The translations under genes were made by a program, and so were the position numbers. From Treponema sp. (lineage in GTDB: Bacteria; Spirochaetota; Spirochaetia; Treponematales; Treponemataceae), in contig JAFYDO010000163.1 of assembly GCA_017544745.1 (NCBI GenBank), positions 1 through 7,038 of the forward strand: a stretch of DNA of 7,038 nucleotides. Direction: 5' to 3'. Below the pieces are notes generated by a model. That model was not told where the DNA came from. It ran no database searches and saw nothing but the letters and a program-made list of their open reading frames with translations. Positions 1-6,327 of the stretch are shown one piece after another. Numbering within the stretch: the stretch's first letter is position 1; the number at the start of each line of letters is the position of its first letter.

Positions 1-31
1 CAAAAATGTTACTTTTTATGCAAAAATCGGT

Positions 32-37
32 TATAAT
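32..37 (+). promoter_or_regulatory. Probable -10 box of the lipoprotein promoter
   Basis: A perfect TATAAT lies 29 bases before the ATG at 67, which predicts a start of transcription near 43-45 and a leader of about 22 bases. No good -35 hexamer is seen at the usual 16-18 base spacing; the region around 7-14 is only weakly similar. The call therefore rests on the -10 box and its position ahead of a gene with a good ribosome site. Confidence 0.5.
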
Positions 38-54
38 AGTATAAACAACCAAAC

Positions 55-61
55 GGAAGGA
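55..61 (+). promoter_or_regulatory. Ribosome binding site of the lipoprotein gene
   Basis: GGAAGGA ends 5 bases before the ATG at 67. It is a strong purine-rich Shine-Dalgarno match and supports that ATG as the start. Confidence 0.7.
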
Positions 62-66
62 TTATT

Positions 67-612
67 ATGAAAACAAACAAAACACTTATTACAATTTGTA
101 CAATTTTTGCGGCACTTACTCTTTTTGTTTCTTGTGGAGAAGCAAGCGAATCAGTATATTATGAACCTTGGTTTGAAACTGAAGGTTATGTTGTTTCAAA
201 AACAAATGAAAGAACAGGAACACAAAGTTTTGTTAGTTTTGAAGAAGGTACTCCTCCTGAAGGTTCTTCGATTGCAGTTCAATATGACCATGCCTGGATA
301 AAAAGTCCAAGATGTACTTTCTACGTTCAGAAATTAACTACAGATCTTGAAAATGATATTGTTAATGAATTTGTTACAGATGATACTAAAACTGATACAT
401 TTACAATAATCAACAAACCATATGATAGAAATAAAGGTTTTATTTTCTGGTGTGATGCAGAAAGAGTTTATGTTGTAAACAATCTTTATGGCTATGGTTT
501 TTCAGATGCACCATCATCAAAAGAAGCTCAGTATAAATTCATAATTTCAATCAGTGGTATTAAACGACTTGAATTGTATATGAATTATAAAACTTCTCAG
601 CCGGTTTATTAA
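67..612 (+). CDS. Putative lipoprotein of unknown function
   Basis: This gene encodes 181 residues and I do not recognise its family. The N terminus has a basic start (MKTNK), a hydrophobic stretch at about residues 7-22 and a cysteine at 23 preceded by Phe-Val-Ser. This fits a type II (lipoprotein) signal peptide with a relaxed lipobox of the kind seen in spirochaetes, so the mature protein should be anchored to a membrane by Cys23. The mature part is rich in acidic and aromatic residues, has no further membrane segment and looks mostly beta-strand. It has two more cysteines, 83 and 129, which could form a disulfide outside the cytoplasm. The ATG is backed by GGAAGGA and an upstream TATAAT, so the gene probably has its own promoter. 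It is visibly AT-richer than the mre genes. It runs into rodA tail to tail, the two stop codons sharing bases at 609-612. Nothing links it functionally to cell shape other than position. Confidence 0.85.
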   Translation: MKTNKTLITICTIFAALTLFVSCGEASESVYYEPWFETEGYVVSKTNERTGTQSFVSFEEGTPPEGSSIAVQYDHAWIKSPRCTFYVQKLTTDLENDIVNEFVTDDTKTDTFTIINKPYDRNKGFIFWCDAERVYVVNNLYGYGFSDAPSSKEAQYKFIISISGIKRLELYMNYKTSQPVY

Positions 613-1922
613 TACAAATCCTTCTTCCTAAAGTTAATACTCATCAAAAGTCCCATGCAGGTCATTACGGTCAGCAGGGACGAACCACCGTATGAAAGGA
701 ACAGCAGCGGAATTCCTGTAATTGGCATTATACCCATAACCATTCCAACGTTTATAAAAAAATGGAAGGTAATCATTCCAAAGATTCCGGATGAAATATA
801 AGTTCCAAAATGATTAGGGCAATGACGCATTATTACAAGAACCCTTATAAAAATTGCAAGGTACAAAAAGAAAACCAGACATCCGCCTAAAAAGCCCATT
901 TCTTCGGAAAGAATACTAAAAATAAAGTCGGTACTCTGCTGCGGCAAAAAGCGGTAGTGGCTCTGGGTTCCGCGCAAAAAGCCCTGACCTACCGGACCTC
1001 CGGCACCAATAGCAATCTTTGATTGAATGATGTTCCAGCCCGAACCAAGCGGATCTGTATTTGGATTCATAAATACAATAAGACGTTTAATCTGGTAGTA
1101 TTTAAGAACCTTAGAAAACATCATAGAACCGATGAGCGAAAAAGCCAGAATGCTAAAGCAGTAAGAAATCCAGTTCATGTATTTTGGAAAGTGAAAGTAC
1201 TTTCGCAAAATAAAGCTTATTGACGCAATAAATGAAGTAGTAAAAATCAAAATTACACGGAACTTAAGGTTTGTTAAAATTGTAATTACTGCAATTGGCT
1301 GGGATGCAATTTCTGTATTCCAAACCGGGAGTATTGCAAAAATAATTGTGAGCATTCCAAAGGACAAAACATAAACAAGATACGGAATTGGAATATCTGC
1401 CATAAAGCACATAAACAAAAAGATTGGAATGTAAACACTGGCAGTTCCCATATCAGGCTGGATAAGAATAAGCCCCATAGGAAGAATCATTATTCCCATT
1501 GCAATAAAAAATCTTTTAAGTGGATTTTCGTTGCGGCTTTCGTCCAGATAACGTGCAAGATATAAAATAAAGAATATTTTTCCAAACTCCGACGGCTGAA
1601 TACCAAACTCACCAATACCAATCCAGCTGCGAGCACCGTTTACAAGTCTTCCGAATATTCGTGTATAAATAAGAACAAGAATAAGTCCTATATATAACCA
1701 CATGGATACAGATTCCAGACGCCTGTAATCGTAAATTGCAACAACTATAAGTATTACAAGACCAATGCCTGCCCATATAATCTGTTTTTTCCATTCGTTT
1801 GTAAGCGACACACCCTCTGAGTTTATGCTGGAAGAATAGATGAACATTACGCCCATCGTTACAAGCACTGTAATTGCAAGAAGAAGCAAATAATCAAATC
1901 GCGATAAAAACTTACTTTTCAT
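609..1922 (-). CDS. rodA: RodA, SEDS-family peptidoglycan glycosyltransferase
   Basis: This polytopic inner-membrane enzyme (437 residues) polymerises lipid II into glycan strands for side-wall growth, working with PBP2. SEDS signatures are clear: NGARSWI at 95-101, QPSE at 109-112, QPDMGT at 155-160, QSKIAIGAGG at 300-309, TDFIFSILSEE at 331-341, and a C-terminal GIPLLFLSYGGSS at 403-414. Asp332 aligns with the catalytic Asp of the large extracellular loop (Asp262 in E. coli RodA). The protein is longer than the usual 360-400 residues. Between QPDMGT and DPLGSG there are about 136 residues where E. coli has roughly 64, and the extra part holds two added hydrophobic stretches, so four lie here (about 161-178, 181-200, 221-240 and 251-270). 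The ATG at 1922 has GGAG nine bases upstream, inside the last codons of mrdA, and the gap to the mrdA stop is 6 bases. This is the last gene of the mre cluster, and its TAA overlaps the stop of the convergent lipoprotein gene. FtsW is the alternative SEDS identity; the mrdA/mre context favours RodA. Confidence 0.95.
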   Translation of the reverse strand: MKSKFLSRFDYLLLLAITVLVTMGVMFIYSSSINSEGVSLTNEWKKQIIWAGIGLVILIVVAIYDYRRLESVSMWLYIGLILVLIYTRIFGRLVNGARSWIGIGEFGIQPSEFGKIFFILYLARYLDESRNENPLKRFFIAMGIMILPMGLILIQPDMGTASVYIPIFLFMCFMADIPIPYLVYVLSFGMLTIIFAILPVWNTEIASQPIAVITILTNLKFRVILIFTTSFIASISFILRKYFHFPKYMNWISYCFSILAFSLIGSMMFSKVLKYYQIKRLIVFMNPNTDPLGSGWNIIQSKIAIGAGGPVGQGFLRGTQSHYRFLPQQSTDFIFSILSEEMGFLGGCLVFFLYLAIFIRVLVIMRHCPNHFGTYISSGIFGMITFHFFINVGMVMGIMPITGIPLLFLSYGGSSLLTVMTCMGLLMSINFRKKDLY

Positions 1923-1928
1923 ACTGCA

Positions 1929-3827
1929 CTACTCCATTCTTCCGCGGCTTGTATTCTGCTGTTCAAGTAAGTATGCAAAACCAAGCTCATGAATTGATTC
2001 ATCAAAGTTCTGGTCTGCAAATATTCCCTGAATTATAATATTGGTACAATAAGGAGCCCACCATTCCCAGGTATTGCATGCTTCAACAATTGTTGCAACA
2101 CAGATTCTGTCTTCCGGCGGTGCGTCATAAGGAGCGTATGCAACAAGCCAGGAGTGCCAGCTTTGTCCTTCTTTTCTATTTGCATTACTGTAAGGTTCAA
2201 CTTCGGCAGTACCGGTTTTACAGGCAATTTTTACTATCTTGTTATTCATAGGATATTGAGGAGTACCGTCTGTAACTGTATAACGCAGTGCTTCCTGAAT
2301 CTCCTTCCATACAGCTTTATCGATTGTAGATTCTGTAAGAACCGTTGGTTTTACTTCCTGAATAACTTCGTCGGTAACAGGGTCGCGCACTTCTTTTAAA
2401 AGATGCGGCTTGTAGATAACTCCTTCGTTACTTACCATTGCAATCATATTTGCAAGCTGCAGCGGAGTTGCTTCCATATAGCCCTGACCAATAGAAACAG
2501 ACATGGTATCTCCACCAACCCATTTTTCGTGATACTTTTTCTGCTTCCATTCTGCGGTAGGAACAAGACCGGCAACCTGGCTTGGAAGGTCAATCTGCGA
2601 GCTCTGTCCAAAACCAAATTCCTTTGCATACGAAGCAATTTTTTCTATACCAAGATAATCTCGTCCAATTGTCCAGTAATAAATATCGCAGGATTGAGCC
2701 ATAGCATTTTTAAGGTCAAGCCAGCCGTGTCCTGAATGAACGTGACAGTGGAAGGTTCGTCCACCATAAACCATGCGTCCCTTACATTCAATTGTCTTGG
2801 AAGAAGGAAAGGCTTTTTCCTGAAGCATTGCAGCCGACATTACAATTTTAAAAGTAGAAGCCGGAGGATAAGAAAGCTGTACCGCTCTGTTGATAAGCGG
2901 CTGGGAGGTATCGTTCAAAAGTTTTGAATAAAGATTACCCGCATCATCCGAAGTAAACAGGTTTGAATCAAAGTTTGGATAAGAAACCATTGCAAGTACT
3001 TCTCCGGTAGCAGGTTTTAAAACAACACTTGCCCCTACCCTCTGTCCAAGCGCATCTTCTACAAGCTCCTGAATCTTTGAATCTATTGTAAGTACAAGCT
3101 TTTTTCCCATTTCCGGTGGTTCAACAATTGGCGCATCAGAAATAGTTCGTCCGTGTACATCTACAGTTGCAATTTCGCGTCCGGTCTTACCCTGCAAAAG
3201 TTCATCATATTGTTTTTCTATTCCGGCTTTTCCTACAACTGATGTGTTGGTATAACCCTTGTTGTAAAGAACCGTCATTTCTACCTTATCAATATCGCCT
3301 ACATAACCAATTATATGTGACAAAGATAAGGTTGTATAAGAATAGTTTCTTACAGGTTTTGAAACCCACGAAACTCCTGGAAGATCCGATTTGTTTTCTG
3401 CAATATTCGAAATTACTGTAAACGGAACATTTGTTTTAATCTGAACCGAAGAATACGAACGCCTTATGCTTTTTGGAATCTTTGCATCTATTGCATCCTT
3501 GGAAATACCAAGATAGCCTGCAAGCTTGAGCATTACAGTATCATATTTTGCAGAAGGAATTTCTCCGGGAGTTACTTCTACCGCAAAAGAGTCGTTATTG
3601 ATTACCAAAGGCATGTCTGCATTACGGTCGTAGATTTCTCCACGCGAAGCAGGCAGTGTACTTACCTGTCTGGAGATTGTTCTTGACTGAGTCTTGTACT
3701 CTTCTCCATTTGTAATCTGCATTGAAAAAAGTTTTAGAATATAAATAACAAAAGCAAAACAGGTAATAAAAAGGAGAAAAATGATTTTTGCAGTTTTTGA
3801 CAAGCTGTTCTGCGATAAATTAATCAT
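1929..3827 (-). CDS. mrdA: Penicillin-binding protein 2 (elongasome transpeptidase)
   Basis: This class B PBP (632 residues from the ATG at 3827, close to the roughly 630 of E. coli PBP2) is a DD-transpeptidase that crosslinks glycan made by RodA. It has one membrane anchor at about 15-34 with the rest periplasmic. The pedestal region shows SRGEIYDRN (61-69), a HIIGYVGD segment near 171-178 and GKAGIEKQYD (199-208). The penicillin-binding domain has all three active-site motifs: STFK at 324-327 (nucleophile Ser324), SCD at 379-381 in the SxN position, and KTGT at 537-540. Cys348, Cys361, His367 and Cys380 fall where a zinc site (Asp, Asp, His, Cys) is known in Acinetobacter baumannii PBP2. 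The start needs care. A TTG at 3833 would add two residues and lies 5 bases after AAGGA; the ATG at 3827 lies 11 bases after it. I prefer the ATG, which overlaps the end of mreD by 8 bases. rodA follows after 6 bases, the usual partner pair. Confidence 0.95.
   Translation of the reverse strand: MINLSQNSLSKTAKIIFLLFITCFAFVIYILKLFSMQITNGEEYKTQSRTISRQVSTLPASRGEIYDRNADMPLVINNDSFAVEVTPGEIPSAKYDTVMLKLAGYLGISKDAIDAKIPKSIRRSYSSVQIKTNVPFTVISNIAENKSDLPGVSWVSKPVRNYSYTTLSLSHIIGYVGDIDKVEMTVLYNKGYTNTSVVGKAGIEKQYDELLQGKTGREIATVDVHGRTISDAPIVEPPEMGKKLVLTIDSKIQELVEDALGQRVGASVVLKPATGEVLAMVSYPNFDSNLFTSDDAGNLYSKLLNDTSQPLINRAVQLSYPPASTFKIVMSAAMLQEKAFPSSKTIECKGRMVYGGRTFHCHVHSGHGWLDLKNAMAQSCDIYYWTIGRDYLGIEKIASYAKEFGFGQSSQIDLPSQVAGLVPTAEWKQKKYHEKWVGGDTMSVSIGQGYMEATPLQLANMIAMVSNEGVIYKPHLLKEVRDPVTDEVIQEVKPTVLTESTIDKAVWKEIQEALRYTVTDGTPQYPMNNKIVKIACKTGTAEVEPYSNANRKEGQSWHSWLVAYAPYDAPPEDRICVATIVEACNTWEWWAPYCTNIIIQGIFADQNFDESIHELGFAYLLEQQNTSRGRME
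1932..1935 (-). promoter_or_regulatory. Ribosome binding site of rodA
   Basis: On the minus strand GGAG lies 9 bases before the rodA ATG at 1922. It sits in the penultimate codons of mrdA (Met-Glu-stop), so ribosomes finishing PBP2 pass directly over it, which favours translational coupling. Confidence 0.6.
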
Positions 3828-4344
3828 TATCAATCATATCCTTGGTATCTCTTATACTAAGCTGCATCTTAAAGAAAGAAAGGAACTTAAATATAAAAGG
3901 TGCCAGAATTATATTTGCGGTAAATTCAAAAAGGAACTCATAGGAAATTATTCCATAGATGTTTAATCCAATTTTTGGGAAGAATAAAGATATGATAAAA
4001 AGCAGAAGATGTTTTCCAACAGTTCCTATTGCAACCGAAAGCATAGGAATTACAATTCCTGATACAATAATTGTCTGAGAAAAAAGCCCGAACAGATAGC
4101 CTATTATTGTACGGAAAATACAGTTAAAACCAAAAGGTATTCCTGTTATAAAATCCAGGAACAGGCCCGAAATAAAACCAGATATTTCTCCGTAAAATCT
4201 TCCGTTAAGGAAGGAAAGATAAATTGCGCAGATAAGAACCAGGTCCGGAACAACAAGTAAAAATGAGATGTTTGAAAGAACCGAAGATTCTACGATTGCA
4301 GCAGAAAAGAGAATAAGTGAACTTATTATAAGAGATTTGACCAT
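3820..4344 (-). CDS. mreD: MreD, rod shape-determining membrane protein
   Basis: This small, very hydrophobic integral membrane protein of 174 residues matches the usual 160-180 of MreD. It is a structural partner of MreC in the elongasome. About five hydrophobic segments can be read (roughly 4-20, 28-46, 52-70, 74-120 as one or two helices, 128-156). The conserved VPDLVLI element is at 32-38. The family's glycine-rich pattern runs from GEISGFISGLFLDF (52-65) through PFGFN (70-74) to IIGYLFG (80-86). MreD is defined more by size, hydrophobicity and position than by catalytic residues. The order mreC-mreD-mrdA makes the assignment firm. It starts 2 bases after the mreC stop and its last 8 bases overlap the start of mrdA. 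The C-terminal tail after about residue 158 is charged and probably cytoplasmic. Confidence 0.93.
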   Translation of the reverse strand: MVKSLIISSLILFSAAIVESSVLSNISFLLVVPDLVLICAIYLSFLNGRFYGEISGFISGLFLDFITGIPFGFNCIFRTIIGYLFGLFSQTIIVSGIVIPMLSVAIGTVGKHLLLFIISLFFPKIGLNIYGIISYEFLFEFTANIILAPFIFKFLSFFKMQLSIRDTKDMIDND

Positions 4345-4346
4345 TG

Positions 4347-5210
4347 CTATTCTCCTTTCCTGTCATTAAGCTGTTTTTGATTTACTACAATTACATTTTC
4401 CAGGCGTGAAAAATCTATAATTGGTGTAAGCTCTATATCAAGTGAAGAGTTATAATCAAGACTTATGATTTTAGAAATTGTTCCAATTGGAATATCCTTA
4501 AGGTAATTGTCGTTTTCTCCGGAGGTAACAACTATATCTCCGTAAGAAAGTTCATCTGCAACCTTTTTTCGTATGTACTGCATCAACAGCGGATTATCCT
4601 GAGAGCCGTTTCCGTTTACAAGTCCAAGGTCACGCGAGTTTTGAATACGGGCAGAAACAATATAGTCCATATTATAAATTGGCATAATCTGGCTGGTAAA
4701 GGTTCCTACCTGAACAACCTTTCCTACAAGTCCCTGGTTTCCATTCTGAAAAGCCACTACAGGCATATTCTTTTTAATTCCGTTCACACTTCCCTTGTCT
4801 ATTGTAAGATATGCATAAACGTTGTCAAAATCGCGGGAAATAATCTGAGCCGGAAAATTCTGTTCATCCATAGAGATTGAAAAATCCAGCTGTTCTCTAA
4901 GTCGTTCGTTTTCCTTGCGGATATCTGCATTGGAACGCTGCATTTTTTCGTAATTTTCAAGCTTAAGCACAAGCTCGTTGTAATCCTTTTTAAGACGCTT
5001 AAGCTCTTTTACAGAATTAAAAGTATCTGAAACTCCGCTTACAACAAAGTGAATTCCCTTTTCTACAGTTGAAAAAGCAGAAAATCCAATTTTTTTAAGG
5101 TTGAGGATAAAACCGCCTCCGCTGAAATTTAACATAACGTTAGAAATCAGCAAAAGACCGATGAGAAGGAATTCTGGAAATCTAAAATGAAAGCCGTTCT
5201 CTTTATTCAT
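4347..5210 (-). CDS. mreC: MreC, rod shape-determining protein
   Basis: MreC is a bitopic inner-membrane protein that links MreB filaments to periplasmic PBP2/RodA and is thought to switch PBP2 to its active form. The 287 residues show the family layout. There is a short cytoplasmic N terminus and a membrane helix at about 14-29. A coiled coil follows at about 64-110 (rich in Lys, Glu, Leu), the dimerisation region. Then come two beta-barrel lobes. Recognisable pieces are [19 protein letters not shown] (134-152), [10 protein letters not shown] (160-169), GDIVVTSG (224-231), [10 protein letters not shown] (239-248) and [11 protein letters not shown] (266-276). Length is within the usual 270-370. 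The ATG at 5210 overlaps the mreB stop by 8 bases (ATGAATAA), and no Shine-Dalgarno sequence precedes it. Its translation therefore probably depends on ribosomes ending mreB. Confidence 0.95.
   Translation of the reverse strand: MNKENGFHFRFPEFLLIGLLLISNVMLNFSGGGFILNLKKIGFSAFSTVEKGIHFVVSGVSDTFNSVKELKRLKKDYNELVLKLENYEKMQRSNADIRKENERLREQLDFSISMDEQNFPAQIISRDFDNVYAYLTIDKGSVNGIKKNMPVVAFQNGNQGLVGKVVQVGTFTSQIMPIYNMDYIVSARIQNSRDLGLVNGNGSQDNPLLMQYIRKKVADELSYGDIVVTSGENDNYLKDIPIGTISKIISLDYNSSLDIELTPIIDFSRLENVIVVNQKQLNDRKGE
4352..4357 (-). promoter_or_regulatory. Ribosome binding site of mreD
   Basis: AAGGAG on the minus strand lies 7 bases before the mreD ATG at 4344, inside the last codons of mreC. It is a near-consensus Shine-Dalgarno site, so mreD can be loaded efficiently even though the intergenic gap is only 2 bases. 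Confidence 0.75.
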
Positions 5211-6240
5211 TTAAACTGTCGTAAATTGAACGTTCAGAAGACATATTCTTAAACAGACTGAATGCTTCTCCGGCACCCAAGGCTACACATTCCAAAGGCT
5301 TTTCTACAAGAATAACCGGTACTCCGGTTTCCTTTGAAATAAGGCGTGGAAGCTCGCGCAGCATAGAACCGCCGCCGGTCATAACAATACCGCGTTCAAT
5401 AATATCAGAAGCAAGCTCTGGAGGAGTTTCGCTAAGAACAATCTTTATTTCATCTACAATCTTGTTTACAGGATCTTTAAGGGCTTCGCGAACTTCTACA
5501 CTGTCTATTTCAAGACGGCGTGGAAGACCGGTAATGGCGTCTGTTCCTTTAAGCTCCATCTTTTCGATAGTTTTTTCTGGTGCTGCATTACCAATCTGAA
5601 TCTTAAGGCGTTCTGCAGCAGGCTGTCCGATTATGAGGTTATGTACAGAACGAACATGCTTTACAATCGCTTCATCAAACTTGTCACCACCAATACGGAT
5701 TGAGTGAGTAACAACCATACCGCCAAGGGAGATAACAGAAACTTCGGTTGTACCACCACCAATATCGCAAACCATGTGTCCGGCAGGCTCATAAATAGGG
5801 ATTTTTGCACCAATTGCAGCAGCAAGGGATTCAGGGATAACTTCTACTTCCTTGGCACCAGATTTGAGTGCTGCTTCTATCAGTGCACGACGTTCTACAT
5901 CAGTTACGCAGGAAGGAATACCAATTTTCATTCTGATTGATTTGAACATCTGATGTCGCGGAATAATTTTCTGAATGAAGTATTTAATCATTTTTTCCGT
6001 GCTGTCAATATCGGCAATAACACCATCAGCAAGCGGACGAATAGCAATAATATTTCCAGGGGTTCGGTCGAGCATTCGTTTGGCTTCGGAACCAACGGCA
6101 ACTGTTTTTTTAGTGCCTCGCTCAACAGCAATTACGGATGGTTCATCAACAACCATACCTTTGTCTTTTACATATATAAGGGTATTACAAGTCCCCAGAT
6201 CAATACCTATATCGGTAGAAAACTTATCAAAAAATCCCAT
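5203..6240 (-). CDS. mreB: MreB, bacterial actin homologue
   Basis: MreB is a cytoplasmic ATP-binding actin fold that forms short membrane-bound filaments guiding lateral-wall synthesis. The 345 residues are the usual length. Nucleotide-site motifs are intact: phosphate 1 at [11 protein letters not shown] (10-20), phosphate 2 at [13 protein letters not shown] (159-171) and the adenosine loop [11 protein letters not shown] (284-294). Glu137 in [11 protein letters not shown] and Asp159 are in the positions of the catalytic residues of the family. The N terminus MGFFDKF could serve as the short membrane-binding amphipathic segment. The ATG at 6240 is chosen because GGGAGG ends 6 bases before it; a TTG one codon upstream (6243) is only 3 bases from that site and is unlikely. 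It is first in the mre cluster, with a TATAAT upstream at 6273-6278, and overlaps mreC by 8 bases. No anomaly is visible in the protein. Confidence 0.97.
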   Translation of the reverse strand: MGFFDKFSTDIGIDLGTCNTLIYVKDKGMVVDEPSVIAVERGTKKTVAVGSEAKRMLDRTPGNIIAIRPLADGVIADIDSTEKMIKYFIQKIIPRHQMFKSIRMKIGIPSCVTDVERRALIEAALKSGAKEVEVIPESLAAAIGAKIPIYEPAGHMVCDIGGGTTEVSVISLGGMVVTHSIRIGGDKFDEAIVKHVRSVHNLIIGQPAAERLKIQIGNAAPEKTIEKMELKGTDAITGLPRRLEIDSVEVREALKDPVNKIVDEIKIVLSETPPELASDIIERGIVMTGGGSMLRELPRLISKETGVPVILVEKPLECVALGAGEAFSLFKNMSSERSIYDSLNE

Positions 6241-6246
6241 CAAAAT

Positions 6247-6252
6247 CCTCCC
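6247..6252 (-). promoter_or_regulatory. Ribosome binding site of mreB
   Basis: GGGAGG on the minus strand, 6 bases before the ATG at 6240, is the strongest Shine-Dalgarno match in the window. It decides between the ATG at 6240 and the TTG at 6243 in favour of the ATG. Its strength suits the first gene of a cluster and an abundant filament protein. Confidence 0.8.
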
Positions 6253-6272
6253 ATGATTTTTTGCGATAATCT

Positions 6273-6278
6273 ATTATA
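6273..6278 (-). promoter_or_regulatory. Probable -10 box of the mre promoter
   Basis: A perfect TATAAT on the minus strand lies 32 bases before the mreB ATG, predicting a transcription start near 6266 and a leader of about 25 bases. At a 17-base spacing the -35 position reads TTTATT, a poor match, so the promoter may be weak or need a factor. The region is AT-rich, which raises the chance of a random -10 match. The position, just ahead of the cluster and within the only real gap on this strand, supports it. Confidence 0.5.
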
Positions 6279-6291
6279 CAACTATTTTCAT

Positions 6292-6310
6292 AAATAATAA
6301 ACAATTATTT
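6292..6310. repeat. AT-only inverted repeat upstream of mreB
   Basis: AAATAAT (6292-6298) and ATTATTT (6304-6310) form a perfect 7-base inverted repeat around a 5-base centre. It lies between the TPR gene stop and the mreB promoter and covers the place where the -35 element should be. With no G or C in the stem it would be a poor RNA hairpin, so a classical terminator is unlikely. A protein-binding site or chance in AT-rich DNA are the alternatives. Confidence 0.35.
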
Positions 6311-6327
6311 TCTATATTGTGTAAAAT

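Noticed and set aside
1..27. CAAAAAT repeated at 1-7 and 21-27, with A-run and T-run that could form a weak hairpin (2-17).
   Set aside because: Short, AT-only and at the window edge; too weak to call a repeat family, operator or terminator.
107..301. Plus-strand open frame overlapping the lipoprotein gene in another phase.
   Set aside because: Lys/Leu-rich translation typical of a shifted frame in AT-rich DNA; the lipoprotein frame has the ribosome site and signal peptide.
650..681. Inverted repeat GTCCC-A-TGC ... GCAGGGAC, which on the minus strand is followed by CTTTT, like a terminator of the mre cluster.
   Set aside because: It lies inside the rodA reading frame, about 40 bases before its stop, has a 15-base loop and a bulge, and lacks a proper T-run. 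It encodes conserved membrane-helix residues, so chance is more likely.
2688..2696. SCD instead of SxN in PBP2 as a sign of an inactive enzyme.
   Set aside because: An Asp at the third position of this motif is found in active PBP2 proteins such as that of E. coli, and STFK and KTGT are intact.
2154..2735. Long plus-strand open frames opposite mrdA (2154-2399 and 2403-2735), and similar frames opposite mreB (5704-5940, 5953-6297).
   Set aside because: They are antisense shadows of well-conserved genes, have no ribosome site of note and low-complexity translations without recognisable domains.
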